Positions 37,465 to 50,154 of a stretch of 64,000 nt of DNA are shown here, one piece after another. Position 1 is the stretch's first letter. Each line of letters begins with the position of its first letter. Origin of the DNA: Globisporangium splendens (Eukaryota; Oomycota; Peronosporomycetes; Pythiales; Pythiaceae); contig VFIW01000028.1 of the NCBI GenBank assembly GCA_006386115.1, forward strand, positions 205,416-269,415, written 5' to 3'. The translations under genes were made by a program, and so were the position numbers. The notes below the pieces were generated by a model. It made no database searches, was not told the DNA's origin, and was given only the letters and a program-made list of their open reading frames with translations.

Positions 37465-39765
37465 ATTTTCTATAGCAGATTTGCGGGTGTCACCACGGAT
37501 GCGATCGATGTCTGGGCGTACAAACTTGACTCACTGTCGATTCCGACGAGAGCGCTCGCTGCACGCTTGAACGTGACGATGTATCCGCGATACGTGTTGT
37601 ACCTGGAGACATGCAACGACACAATGCTGCCACTGGGGACGACGTTCGCAATGCTCGACGGCTTGATCTCGGCGGTTGTCAGGCAGTATTTTTCAGCATC
37701 GAATGGCTCTGCAGTCTTCCATTTTGTGACGAGATCACAACGGATCGATCGGCTGTACCACTTTCTCGTGAAGCCGTTTTCCATACGCACGGGATTGCGA
37801 AGCCACAGCGTGCAATACTTTGCGCCGAGCATCGCCCACGATCAAGCCCACCTGCACATCTGTCATCCCCGCTCGTACCATTTCTCGCGATCTGATCGAC
37901 CTATTCTGTGTAGCTTGCCAGTGCAATGGATGGGTGCGCACCCAAAGTTTGGCGCCTCGGTGCAGGTGCCGATATGGGAGCACCTCGCATTGCGCCTAGA
38001 GTCGTTGAAAACGCAATACCCAGAGCTCCAGCTAAACCTCACGATCATTACGTCTCGATTGATGCTCTGGAATAAATCCTGGGCGTAGCTCCCGGTCGTT
38101 CGGTACGCAGCCCAGACGCTCGAGATATCGACGTTTGTCCGTGGCCAAAAGTGCGTGACGGCAACAACAGATGAGGATCCAGAGACCACGATTTTGGACT
38201 GTCCCACGGTGTTTGTCGACGACTACCGGTACGAGCGCGCTCTCGTCCTCAACGACGCCGAGGGGTGGTACACAAGCACGAGTTTGCTGCGTGGCGCCGG
38301 TCAGCTGTTTGTGTGGATCCGCGTCGTGTCGTTGGCGATCGGATGCTACGCTACCCGTGCTGCGGAGCTCAAATTCCATCGTGCAAAATGGTACACCAAG
38401 TTGTACTACACGGGCTCGGCACTGGCCAAGATCCCGAGCCACGTGATCATCTACGGCAACTGGCTGCCGATCGTGTGCTACGCAGTCGCGCATTTCATTG
38501 ACGGAGCGTTGATCCATTTGATTAACAACACGGTCTGGTCAACGGTGAATGGCACCATCGACTTTCAACCAGTCAGGTACTTCACGATCCCGTCGATCCA
38601 GATGCGGAATATCTGGCTCATCGCGCTGTACTTGAAACTCGCCACGGTCGCACACCAGAAGATCTCGCGTGCGCGCACAAGACGGTGGACCGTGCAGCAT
38701 GGGATTCTCGGCATCCGCGGTATGCTTTTTGGATTACTGTCGTCACTTACAGTGTTTGGCTGTCTGCGAGCGCACCAGTTTCGGGATTCCTCGGTTCTCG
38801 CGTTTCACTTGCTGCCCAGGTATCAGCCACTGTTGAGTGCCGAACTAGGGTTTGAGGTGAACAATGCGACCGAGTTTGGCTTTCGCTTTGACGTCAAGAT
38901 GCTGTGTGTCGCCATGGCTGTGGTCACGCTCGCAGGTCTCGCTGTACACGTGCTGTTTATTATGCGCGGGTCATCAGCGAAGCCAAAGCCAATCGACACC
39001 TTCGCGCTGTCCTGTCACTCTTACTACGTACCTCACAGCGCCAAGACGCTCTGGCCAGAAGGATCCGCATTGGTGTATTGGCGCATGAGATTGATCCTTC
39101 CGGGTGCACTCCGAACTGGCGGTAGCAACAGCGTCGCACCAGCGCCTCATCCCATGCAGCATCCGATCGCGGATCCAGAAAGAGCACGAGATGAAGCTTC
39201 ACTTGGCTCAGTTGTCAGCATACCGCCCCAGTGCCTATACTGTGGCTATTCACGTCGTGAGAAGAGACTTCAAAAAGCCCGCTGGCATATAATCCAGGGC
39301 TGCCCAGCCCGCAACAACCTCATCGACATGGATACGCGATCCCGCGCACACTGGTCCGCTGTTCGACTCGAGAACATCGCAATGCTCACGGACCCAGTCG
39401 TGCTGCTCAAGCTGTTCGTAATTGGACACCAGTTCTTCATCTACCGCTCTACCTTCATCCGTGAAAGCAGGAGGACACTTTTGCCACCCTTAGCCCTGGG
39501 AGACGTCGATCTTCGCCCACCAGCGCCAGCGAGAGGCATCAACGAGGATGAGTGTCTTCCTCAGATGGACGCAATCGAAGTGGACGATGAGACTGTACCA
39601 AGAAGCCGATTGTATCTCGTGCCCTACAAGCTGCGCGATGCGTTCACGAGCTTTACGCCCATACCCGAGTGCATTGACAAGGAGCTCTTCCTCATGCGCT
39701 ACGAATTGATCGCGATGACGCACTCCGGGTCGTTGCCATGGACACTGCTCGTGAACTGCGGGTGA
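37465..39765 (+). pseudogene. Multi-pass membrane protein, N-terminally incomplete, in-frame stop
   Basis: The single frame is open from 37465, with a stop just before and no ATG near the expected start. It is interrupted by TAG at 38086-38088 and resumes in the same frame to 39765. The second part (from 38155 if ATG-started) has five or so hydrophobic helices (LFVWIRVVSLAIGCY, IIYGNWLPIVCYAVAHFI, IWLIALYLKLATVA, MLFGLLSSLTVFG, MLCVAMAVVTLAGLAVHVLFIM) and a soluble C-terminus with a CxxC (CLYCGYS). I recognise it only as an uncharacterised oomycete membrane-protein type. A related fragment follows cluster gene 4 at 43317-43540. The stop could be a sequencing error. Confidence 0.65.
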
Positions 39766-39954
39766 TCCTTCTGATTAGGACATAGAAAGGGGGACCTCTG
39801 AGGACTAATGAATGAAGGTCCTCCTTGTATTGTTCCTGCCTGTGCGTCATCCTGGCGAGTCGCAGTTGACAACGATTGCGCACAATTCCCAGCGGCTGCG
39901 GCTCAAGCGACATTACCTCACTTTGCTTCATCCGTACTCGGCCACAAGCGCACG

Positions 39955-41462
39955 ATGGCGTCGCTGAAGACGGACTCGGAACTGCTGCTGGACAACTCGA
40001 CTGAGAGCCTCACGCTCCCCGACCTGACGTTCTTCCACGCGCTCACGACGGCCAGCAGCAACCCCAAGTCCCGCATGAAGCGAGCGCGACCGTTTGCCGC
40101 AGAGCGCGAGAGCGACGACGATGGCCGCACAAGCGACGATTCGCACTCCTCTGCGACCACGACGACACCATTGTTGGTGGCCGTTACGTCTCCTTGGAGC
40201 AGCAGTGATAGCGGGAACGGAGTGGTGGTGCCTAGGACACCATCTCCCGTGGCTGTGATTCCCAGAGCCAAGCATCGCAAGCGCTCGCATGAAATGAATC
40301 GGGTGCGTTTTGCTTGCATCGTTCGATATAGGAAATGTCGCCTTTTGGTCATAGAGTTATGGTGCATACGATTGTGCAAGTACAGGAAGCAAAGGAGAAG
40401 TTGCAGGAGGAGCTGTGGTATTTGGAAGCGCGAGTGGCGCTGTTGAAGCATGAGGCTGGGATGGTTGCGCCTCAAGTCATCGAGTCCAAGCGCGCGCTGG
40501 GAGGGGAGCTTCGCGACGCCGTTCTCCAGCAGCATCTCACACTGGCTACGGCGCAATCCATGTTCTCAGACCTCACTGTACGTGGATTTTTGTGCGTGTG
40601 TACTCCAGGTATCTTCATACTTGAACACTAACTTATGACCTTTTCAACACAGAACTGTCGCGCCACGAGCCCACTAGAGAGCTACATCCACTTGACAACC
40701 GATTGGCAGCAGCGGCGAAGCTTACTCTTGGCGATGAAAGATCGAAAAATTGATGCCGCGCATCGTTTCCTGCTCGAACGCACGCGGTTCATGAATCCGT
40801 TCCAGGAGTGCAGCGAGCAATCGCGATACGTCACGGAAGACGGAGATTTATGCACAATCAAGATGGACGTGACCCCATTCGAAGGCGTTGCGAGCGTGCG
40901 TCAAGTGTTCAACGCCATGCAGTTCTACCTAATGAACCTCGAGATCACGCTCACCGAAATGTCGGGCAACGTCACGGTCCGCGAGAACGATGAGAACGAC
41001 GAGACAACCGTGTTGCAGCACCGACTGGTCACGTCCGAGCGCGGCGGTGTACTCGTTGAGAAAAACACTGTGCTCTTCCTCGACACGTCAGGGCTCGATT
41101 GCGACAATGTGGATGACCAGAGTGCGATGATTACAGTCGACTTCGTGGACCGAGACGACCTGTACCCGTACTGTCCGAGCCAGCGACTCCGGAAAGACGC
41201 GACGTCCGTCATGAAGTTGTCGGCGCACCGGCGCAAGCGCAATAGAGTCGTCCCTTCTGGCACTGGTGGTGAGGTAACCGAGGAAGATGCCGAGTTTGTG
41301 GTCGTGCTCACGCGGTGGTTTCTTGTGCGAGTGCGACGGCCCGAGATCGCGGTGTCTGAGAGCATTGTGCGCAGCATCGCTGAAGATCTCACAGGCGGCG
41401 TCGACCTCATGATCAAGTCCATGAGAGAAGGCGTGTACCCGACTTCGCCAGGCGGGCAATAG
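39955..41462 (+). CDS. bZIP-like/START-like protein, cluster gene 3
   Basis: Exons are 39955-40302, 40386-40577 and 40653-41462, about 449 aa. Exon 1 is Ser/Thr/Pro-rich and ends in RAKHRKRSHEMNR, a basic region that departs from the VRK ending of its neighbours. The zipper helix is EAKEKLQEELWYLEARVALLKHEA. The exon 3 domain is more diverged (RFLLERTRFMNP, VFNAMQFYLMNLEITLTEMSGNVTVREN, DDLYPYCPSQRLR). The intron positions match genes 1 and 2. It is the most diverged of the plus-strand set. Confidence 0.72.
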
Positions 41463-41753
41463 GCTCGCGCCTTGCGAATCCTCCCATCCAAAGTAGGCGA
41501 AGCAATCTCGAGACCCGATCCAAGGTTACCCACGTGTCGTGACCAAAATTTGACCATGACATTTAATCAGCAAGTCTTTAATATATTATTTCAGTACACT
41601 TCCGACTCGATGCAGTCAGAATGATGGTCGCTGGTTCATATCACTTTTGACGAGCCACTCACAGGACGAGCGACATGGTTGTCGTTGCTGATTGCGCATG
41701 AAGGAGAGAGCGAACTCCAACCAGTAGCAGAAACCCCACGCGAAAGACAAGGA
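41463..41753. other. Upstream region of cluster gene 4, paralogous to 27740-27879
   Basis: Shares blocks with the region left of copia E, which marks the original upstream region of cluster gene 1. Confidence 0.5.
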
Positions 41754-43149
41754 ATGGCAGAGTCAACGCCCCAACTACGAGCGCAACGGGTTGCGCAGAC
41801 GATGCAGCGACTGTGCGCTCCATGGCCAGCGGCGTGGGCGGTTGCGGACCCACCTGCGGACAGTGCCTTTGGCGCTCCAGAGACTGACAGTTCGGACCAC
41901 CAGAGTGCAAAGAAGCAAAAGACGATGAGCACGCGCAAAACAAGCGACATAAGTGGGCGGCGTCGTAAGAAGCCGACGTACTACGTGCGCAAGGTGCGTT
42001 GCAATGCACTCGTAGCTTTCCGATTGCGTTCACAAAGGTTTCAGTATCGTGCTGATGTATTCGTGCTCCGTAGGATGAGATGAAAGAGCTGCAGCTGCAG
42101 ATCGATGTCTTGCAAGCTCGACTCGAGACTTTGGAGGAAGCCAAGACGCTTGGGGTCATGCTGAGAGACCTGGATGGTCCCAATGACCCTCCTGCTGACA
42201 CGGACATTCGAGGCTTAGTGCAAAGTCAACAGTACTCCATTGCGAGTGTCCAATCGGCGCTGGCAGGCTACTTGGTGCGTGTGAATTTGCTCGATCATGC
42301 AGTTGCATATGAGGAGCAGGTTGACTTACCTGCTTACTCTTTGTCCTTCTCCTGCGTGATCTTTAGAATAAAACAGACCGACTCCCGCATGAATCGACCA
42401 TCTGCCTTGGCAAAGACCGAGCAGAGCGCCATGCGACGCTATTGGCCATGAAAGACAAGAGGCTGGAGGATTCGTTGCGGTACCTGGCAGAGCGAACGAG
42501 GTTCTTGGATCCGATGATACCTCATGCAGAATCGTGTCGGTACATCGCGCCATCGGGAACGTATTGCTACATGAACCTTGATATTACTCAGTTTGAAGGA
42601 GCCAAAAGTGCCAAGCAGGTGTTTGACGCCCTCATGTTTTTCTTTTTCAACATGGAAATCAGTATCTCAGAAATAGTCGGTGACCTCACGATTCGAGAAG
42701 ACGACGGCGTGTGGCATGATGGCGTGTTCCAGATCCGCATCGTGTCGAATGTGACCCAAGACGTCCAAGTTGAAATAAACTCGGCCATGTTCAGTGCGTT
42801 CTACGACCGGCACGACGAGTACGGCGGAGGGCGGCCGTTTGGCGTGATCGCGGGTGATTTCGTGAATGTCGATGAGTTGCACCCGTATTCACCGACCGAA
42901 CGAATTCGTTACGATGTCACAGGTGTGCTGAGCGTCGCGGAGGAAATACGAACGACAATCAGTGCCGACGGTGAGGAACAGGAGGACCTTGTAGTCGTTT
43001 TAAGACGGTCCAGCTTGCTCCGAATGCGCCCCACTCAGTTTCCACTTCCGCCACACGTAATTCAGGGAATGCGAGATGGTATTACAAAGTGGGAGGATGC
43101 GATGCTTCTGAAGACGAAAGAGGTCGTGTCTTCGCTAGTTTCCAGCTGA
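41754..43149 (+). CDS. bZIP-like/START-like protein, cluster gene 4, close paralogue of gene 1
   Basis: Exons are 41754-41993, 42074-42274 and 42367-43149, about 407 aa. The ATG at 41754 aligns with the start used for gene 1; an upstream ATG at 41675 meets a stop after eight codons. The basic region GRRRKKPTYYVRK and the exon 2 start are the same as in gene 1. The first ~170 bp of exon 3 are near-identical to gene 1 at DNA level, while the 3' end differs (EEIRTTISADGEEQEDLVVVLRRSS). This suggests recent duplication or gene conversion. Confidence 0.76.
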
Positions 43150-43316
43150 TTGATCTCGCTCTGGGGATGCAGCAAGACACGATGAATCTTCATGGCAACA
43201 TGTTCCAGGCGCGCAGACTGCGGATGCATACACGACCAAATCCATTTGCACCATGTCTGGCCGGTCGACTGGGGATGTGTGAACTGCGAGTGTAAATGAC
43301 TGGAGCAATTCCAGGG

Positions 43317-43540
43317 TACGCCTCCTGTCGTTCAGTGTGTTGCCGAGACGCTCGAGACTTCGACACTTGTCCGTGGTTCGCTACTGCGACAATGGATGAG
43401 GAATCTAGAGACGTCGTCTTTGGCACAAGTGCGAGTCTGCTGTGCGGCATCGGCCAGTTATACTGTGGCGCCGCGTGGCTGCGTTGACGATCAGATGTTA
43501 CGCTGCGCGTGCTGCGAAACCCAAGTGAGATACCAATGGC
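43317..43540 (+). pseudogene. Fragment of the membrane-protein gene paralogue
   Basis: It aligns with 38088-38380 (shared gacgctcgaga, ttgtccgtgg, gatgaggat, ggcgccg) but is shortened and has stops. It follows cluster gene 4 in the same order and orientation as the larger pseudogene follows gene 2. Confidence 0.65.
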
Positions 43541-43667
43541 TTTCGAAATGATTCGGACAGCAAGACTAGAATACGCATCAATTCGTATGTGGCGTCGAGA
43601 GTAGGATGCGATGTATAATAGATAATTTGTAACACATTCGAGAAATGTTTCGTTTCTTTTCTTCATA

Positions 43668-43925
43668 CGTGTATCTATTCATTCGGACAAAGCACGACCG
43701 CCTCAGAACGACCACCAGCTCGTCCTCTCCCTCACCGCCGGAGTTAGTTTTCTTGTGTATTTCTTCCGCGACACTGAGCACACCCGTGGCATCATACCAG
43801 ACCCGTTCGGTGGGGGAGCAAGGATACAGCTCATCGACGTCAACAAAGTCACCTGCGATGGCGCCAAACGATCGTCCTCCGCCATACTCTTCGTGCTGAT
43901 CGTAGAATGCACTGAACATGGCCCC
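43668..43925 (-). pseudogene. Inverted fragment of a bZIP-like/START-like gene
   Basis: The minus strand encodes MFSAFYDQHEEYGGG, then GDFVDVDELYPCSPTERV and EDELVVVLRRS. This matches the last third of the START-like domain, with no basic region or zipper. It is a rearranged piece of the tandem family. Confidence 0.75.
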
Positions 43926-44709
43926 CTGCCGTACTCGTTGTTTCTGTTGTCGTTGCCTCCATAAAACGTATTGTTCAACAGAAAGCTGCAACTAGTCCAG
44001 CTCCACAAACTGCAGCAGCGCAGTGTGCAGCTCCATCTCGGTCATAGGCGCTTCCCGCACCAGCAGAATGGCTGTGCCAGCCGGCGATTGAAGCAGAAGT
44101 GCTGATCTCGCTGGTGGTGCGGATGCGTCAGTTGCACCCCATCAATCGTTCAATTGATCGGAGCATTTCGCTTGTGTTCCACTTGGCGTTTGGGTGCGTT
44201 TCGGTTGGGTCTGCTGGAAAGTGCAGAATGGCCATCACTCTGTCCCTTTTAAATGCCTACTGTATGATTGTGATTGGCTGGCCATTCATGGAAGTGGCGT
44301 AATCACCAAAAAGTCCGACAATTTGATTTAGAAAGGTCTTGAACCATTTAAAACTGGTTGGTAACAACAATACAAAGGATGTGGACAAGGCGAGGAAGGT
44401 TTTTAAATCCCCTGAATGCTGAGGCCAGACACCTTCGCTCTGCGCACACTCATCCAATCCTGGTCGTCTGTGCCATGATCTCAAAACCTCTTACTACAAA
44501 ATCTGTATATATGCACACCCTTCATAATACAATACAACCAATATACTGAAGCAACGTTATTTTTATGTTTGATAACCTTCATAAAATTGTATCCCGCGTC
44601 ATTTCCAACTGATGACCCGATTTGTTCAAGAGCGTAAAGCACCCCCCACCACTGTCAGGCAGACTTTTTCTCCCAAAGAGAACGTCAGCATCTGAAGCTG
44701 CATGCTGCC
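43926..44709. other. Intergenic, no gene seen
   Basis: Short frames only (for instance around 44100-44280), none with recognisable similarity. 44280-44650 is AT-rich. Confidence 0.5.
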
Positions 44710-46517
44710 ATGTTCGGACGCTCTCCACCACCGACGCCAGTTGCTGCCGCGTTCACGCGCGCACTACCGACGCCGCCACCTTCACGCTCGTCCTCTTCGT
44801 CCCTAACCTCGTCTTCTTCTTCGTTCCCGTCGTCCACCGCCGTCCACAGTCCGCGGCTCGCAGGTTTCTCGACGCTCGCGCGCATGAACTTCGCCAACGC
44901 GACGACAGCGGCGCGGTCCCACGGCGTGGCGCCACTGCGACCACCTCTTGTAGCGTCGCAACTGCAATCAGGGCGTGCAGCAGTACCTGGTGATTACGCC
45001 GACACCAAGATGCAGGCACCGTTGCTGGAGACACGGGGCTCGGCGCATGCGCTGCTGTCGCTCATGGAACACTCGGCTTCACGAGCGAGTGGTGGTGCTA
45101 GCAACAGCAGTAATAAGAGCGTGGCGAGTCAAATGATGAGGACGCCGCTTGAGGGCCGCAGAAGCTTTCATGAGTATCCGCGCCACAGTAGCAGCCATGC
45201 GCATGCAGACGACGCGCTCAGCACGGCGTCCACGACGTCCTTGTCGTCCTCGGACTCGAGAGATCACAATAATTCCAATGACTTTGAGATGGAGAGCAGA
45301 CGCGATAAAAAGCGCGCGGGCGACGCGACGGAGCCGCCTGACAGCGATAATGACTCGGTGCACACGGTGCAGAGCGTCGCGAGCAGCACAGTGAGCAAGA
45401 AAAAGACCTACAAACGCAAGTTCCGCAAGGCCACGCACACTGTGCGCAAGGTGCGGTTCTATGGTGGTCATATGCAATGCGTCATTGGATGCATTAGTGA
45501 CTCATTTTGCACCTATTGCTGGATTAATTGTTTTTGTAGGAAGAGAAGGAGAGATTGTTGGTGGAGCTCGAGAAACTCCAGGCGGAGATGGACAAACTGA
45601 AGGAGCGCGCGCTCGCTAGTCGAGGCGAGATGTCCCAGACGCGCGCGCAAAAGAAACTCGCGAACACCATTCTAAGGGACTCACTGCAGGATCAACTCAC
45701 CAAGTTTGCGGACGCGCAAGCGCTTTTCTCGGAGTACGGCATGACCCAGGTGATTAGTCCGATCTCGACCGCCATTCGACTGGGCAAAAACCGCAGCGAT
45801 CGACTCGCGTACTTGACGTCGATAAAGGAGAAGAAGTTGCGTGCGTCGCAGGAATTTCTTCGGCGGCGATGTGGGGGGCTCGATACGCACAAGCAGTACT
45901 CGGAAGACCAGCGGTTCGAGACCCCGACAGGCGATTTCTGCGCGATTCGGTTCAGCATCGTGCAGTTTGAAGGCGTGCAAAGCGTCAAGCAGGTGTTTGA
46001 CATCCTGCACTTTTACTTTTGCAACATCGAGATCAGCATCTCGGAGAAACTCGGCAACATCACGATCCGAGAAGACGACGACATGCAGGACAAAAGCATC
46101 TCGCAGAACCGGTTGGTAGGCACGTCGGCCAACAATGTGCTCCTGGAGTCGAACACCATCATGTTTTCCGAGTATCGTGAGCGCGACGACGAGTTTGGCG
46201 ACGGCCGCGAATACGCGATCATCGCGGCCGAGTTCGTCGACGAAGACGAATTGTACCCGTACCGCCCCGCGCAGCGAGTTCGGAAAGACATCACAGCGAT
46301 CCTGCAGTTGACGTCCTACACGCGCATGGTCAAAAATATGTTCAACGGAGACGTCGAGGAGCTGGTCGTCGTGCTCACGCGATGGTCGCATTCGCGACTC
46401 ATTCGACCGCATTTCAAGATCCCCGTGACATCCGTGATGGAGATGCGCGAGGGCATGGAACGATGGGGCGAATCAATGTGCAAAACCATGCGCGAGACGT
46501 TGTATCCCGACGCATGA
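44710..46517 (+). CDS. bZIP-like/START-like protein, cluster gene 5, long N-terminus
   Basis: Two exons, 44710-45450 and 45540-46517, about 572 aa. Exon 1 encodes a long Ser/Pro/Ala-rich region and ends KRKFRKATHTVRK. Exon 2 begins with the zipper helix EEKERLLVELEKLQAEMDKLKERAL and runs without the second intron into the family domain (FLRRRCGGLDTHKQYS, VFDILHFYFCNIEISISEKLGNITIRED, DELYPYRPAQRVRKDITAIL). Loss of intron 2 distinguishes it from all the other members. The GC content looks higher than in its neighbours. Confidence 0.76.
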
Positions 46518-46994
46518 GAAAGTCTCGTTGCCTGTTGGCGGGTTTATCGACGAATGCAGTTATCCTATTTTGGCAAGACAGGTCGACGCTCGCCAGGTAC
46601 AAAAGCATGAGCAGCAAAAGAGACCTTGGGTCGCGCAAACGACGGTTGTCGAAGTCGTCCTTTTCGGGGCGACACTTGGCGTTGGAAGCCATTTTTGGAG
46701 AGGTGAGGTCTCGGTCCACGACGCGAGAATTTGCAGCCGACAGCATTGACAGAAGAACGGCATCCTCGCCTAAGCACAAGCGTCCACACCCACGCACACG
46801 TAGGTTCATTAGCACCGATTGCGACGTCCGTCGCCTGAATAGCCAACTCACTGCATGCGAGGATCTCCACTCGTTGTAACCAAGTTCAGTCAATTATGCC
46901 GTTCAATGCCGTGTACTGTTTTAAGTGATTTGATCGTGTTCTTATGAATGTGACTGTGTGTGTCTGCATCTCCATTCTTCACTCACCATCACAC
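46518..46994. other. Intergenic, no gene supported
   Basis: Frames of up to ~100 codons exist on both strands without recognisable features. Confidence 0.45.
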
Positions 46995-47003
46995 ATGATC
47001 AAC

Positions 47004-48401
47004 ATGGACGAGGACGCTGTTGCCGCAGATACTGCCGTGAGCAGCGAGTCTCTGGGCTGCGTGCCAGACGTGTCAGACGCAGCGACGACGTCGCCGTCAG
47101 TGCACACGAGCGACGATGCGGACGAGAACTTGGACGACGTCGAGAGCGACGTCGAGAACGACGGCGCCAAGACGAAGAGCAAGAGGCGACGAAGCGCGTC
47201 GGCGGCGAGCGTGAGGAAGCAGCGCAAGGCGCACTACCTCGTGCAAAAGGTCTGACGTCTCGCGACAGCACATCTGCTGCACCTAGCCCAAGCCATGCAG
47301 AGACACTAACTTTGTATTTTTTTCTGTCCAGGAAGAGAAAGCGGTGCTGCTGAGTGAGATCAGTACGCTTCAGTCGCACGTGGACGTGCTGACGCGACGA
47401 GCGGACGGCATGTACGATGCGAAGCTTGAGCAGAAGGCGATCGAGAACCAACGGCTCCAGGAGGTGATTCGCAACCAGCAGCTCTCTCTCGCGGCTACGC
47501 AGGCGATCGTATCTGGTTTTCTGGTGAGTCAACACGGAAACCTGATTCAACTCTTTTGCATCCACGTGCTCACCTTGGCTCACATGTTACGCTTTGTCTT
47601 TTCGCCTGACACCATCAGCATGCAGGTCAAGCGAGCGCACTGCATACTCCAATTCGACTTGGACTGAATTGGGGCGAGCGCCAGCGCATGCTCCAGGCGA
47701 TGAAAGACACGAAACTGCGCAACGCGTACGACTACGTCCAGATGCGGTCCCATTTTCTCGACCCACTCAAGCCGCATCACTCGAACGAGCGATCATGCAG
47801 CGACGCAGGTGACTGCTTGTCCATGAGCCTCGACGTGTTTCAGTTCGAGAACGTCACGAGTCTGGGGCAAGTGTACGACGCGCTGCTCAACTACCTGTTC
47901 AACATCGAGATCAACATCTCGGAGCGTCTCGGCCACATCACAGTGCGCGAAGACTACGAGTGCGACGACGTTACGAGCGTTGCTAACTACCGACTTGTGT
48001 CGACGTCACCGGGTAGTGATGTAACCGTGGAGTCGAATTGCATGCTCTTTTCTCGGTTTTTCGAGGCTGGCGAGTTTCCAGCAGCGAATGGAGAAGCGTG
48101 TGGGATTATCACAGTGGACTGCATCGATGACGACGTGCTGTACCCGTACTCCCCACATGAGCGGATCCGAAAAGATATTACAGCGGGCATCGTGCTAACG
48201 TCGCGTTTAAAGCCGACTCCCGCTGGCGACGTGCTCGTGGTGACGATGGTGCGTGCAGCAGACCTTAAGCTGTACTACCCGCAATTTGATGTCGATGCCG
48301 AGATTCTTCAGGAACTGAGGGATGACATCAGAGGATGGGGCCGCGTCATGATAAAGACCGTGCGCGAGATCCTCAAGAAACCATCGGCGAGTGGGCTTTA
48401 A
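47004..48401 (+). CDS. bZIP-like/START-like protein, cluster gene 6
   Basis: Exons are 47004-47249, 47332-47523 and 47619-48401, about 406 aa. An ATG at 46995, in the same frame, would add three residues. Exon 1 is acidic then basic (KSKRRRSASAASVRKQRKAHYLVQK). Exon 2 is EEKAVLLSEISTLQSHVDVLTRR. For exon 3 the acceptor accatcag at 47618 keeps the frame; a later cag does not. The domain reads YDYVQMRSHFLDP, VYDALLNYLFNIEINISERLGHITVRED, DVLYPYSPHERIRKDITAGI. It converges with gene 7 across 194 bp. Confidence 0.74.
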
Positions 48402-48595
48402 GATTAACAGAACCAATATCGTAACTTTGATGTGAACCTTGACGTGGTGGTCGAGAACGTTTGTGAAGCAGGAGGAGATCACAATGAACTCAAGATGTTA
48501 TATCCCCTTCTTGTTGTATCAAAATTTTCCAAGATTTTGTACATTATCATCTCTCAACAACTGTCTCAAGCCAACCAGCAAGCAAAGAACACCTA

Positions 48596-50154
48596 CTAAT
48601 AGAAATGGGGATTCAGGAATTCGTGGATCGACTTGAGCATCACGTGCCGCCACAGATCGGCGTTCTCGCGCATCTCTTGCAGCACACGCGGCTCGATCGG
48701 AAACGCGGGCTTGCGCAATTGCAAGTAGCCACTTCGAGACATCGTGACCACGAGCTCGTCCTCGTCGGTGCCATTATCCTCTTCTCCTTCTACTTTCGGT
48801 CGCTTGCGCCAATGTGGCGTCAGCACGATCGCGGCACAGATATCTTTTCGCACGCGTTTATGAGGCATGTAAGGATGCAGTTTGTCTTCGTCCACGCTAT
48901 CCACGGTCACAATACCACACGGATTCCCATTTGAAAGCTCGTGATTCTCGTAATATTTGCCAAACATCACGCCGTTCGACTCGACTTCGACGCTGCTTTC
49001 TTTAGACAGCAGACGGTAACTTGAGATCGTGTTGTCATCAACAAAGTCGTAATCGTCCCGAACCGTGATATTCCCGAGTCGCTCAGTGATGCTGATCTCC
49101 ATGCTCAGCAAGTAGGATACGAACGCGTCAAACACTTGCTTGACACTCTTGACTTTTTCGAACTGGATTGTGTCGAACCGAACGCAGCAGTAATCTCCCT
49201 GTGCGTTTTCGAACCGCTCATCTGAGATATGAGGTTTCAATGGATCGAGAAACTTGGACCGCGCCGCGACGTATTCGTATGCATTCCTGATCTTCCGCTC
49301 CTTCATCGCGAGCAGGGTCTTACGACGCTCATCCCAGTCTGTGCCAAGACGAATGAACACATTCAATGGACTGATGTAGTCGCGATTCTAGACGAATAAA
49401 TCGCAGTATAGCAAATTCAAACCGTAAGGACCATGATCGATGTTCGAAGCTATTTTGAAGACAACGGACGTACCAGATACCCAGACACAACAGATTGCGC
49501 GGTCGCCATCGACAGCTGCTGATCTCGGATCGCGTCTCGCAGGATTGCATTGCTGAACTCCTTCTCGTCGACTTTGCCACTGTACAAGCCCGAGCGTTCC
49601 TTGAGGTACTCCAATCTTGTCTCCAATTCACTCATTTCTTTGAGCAATGCTTCTTTCTCTTCCTGTACAGAAAATAACAAAAAGATATGTCAGTGGCTTC
49701 TTCTCCAAGCAATACAACTGCCGTTGCTTCAACGTACCCTTCGGACCGTATGCGTCGGCTTGCGTACTTTTACCGGACGCGCTTTGCCTTGACCGTCAGC
49801 TCCAGCGGCGCCTTTTCTCCGCTTCTTCCTGCTGTTGTGAGTTTCTGAGTCGCTGCCGTCCGTATCAGCGTCAGGGCGTGCTGCCGTCGGTGTCGACACT
49901 CCTCCCTCAGTCTGCGTCCCACTGGACGACGTAACGCTCTGTGTCCCGATGGGAGCGTCCTCCTTAACGGATTCCAGCTGCCGCAGCAGCACTTCAGCGT
50001 CCGATGCATCGATGCTTGGAATAGAGTCAACCGTCGCAGCTTCCACAGAGAACGGCGGCATCGGCGCAGTCTCGAGCTCTCTCACGACCAGCTCCATGGA
50101 CGGAAACGGCTCGCTGGCGTTGGTCGTAACGCCGCTCTCTCGAAGGCGCTCCAT
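48596..50154 (-). CDS. bZIP-like/START-like protein, cluster gene 7
   Basis: Minus-strand exons are 50154-49738, 49662-49474 and 49387-48596, about 465 aa. Exon 1 starts MERLRESGVTT and ends KVRKPTHTVRR. Exon 2 is EEKEALLKEMSELETRLEYLKERSG. Exon 3 gives YEYVAARSKFLDP, VFDAFVSYLLSMEISITERLGNITVRDD, DKLHPYMPHKRVRKDICAAIVL. Its closest relative is gene 8, about 3.8 kb away on the same strand. Confidence 0.76.

Noticed and set aside
43578..43991. A separate minus-strand gene of 137 codons
   Set aside because: Only its middle (43668-43925) matches the START-like family; the ends are unrelated, so it is a relic fragment.
46528..46893. Possible genes between cluster genes 5 and 6
   Set aside because: Overlapping frames on both strands of similar length and no motif; no reason to prefer any.
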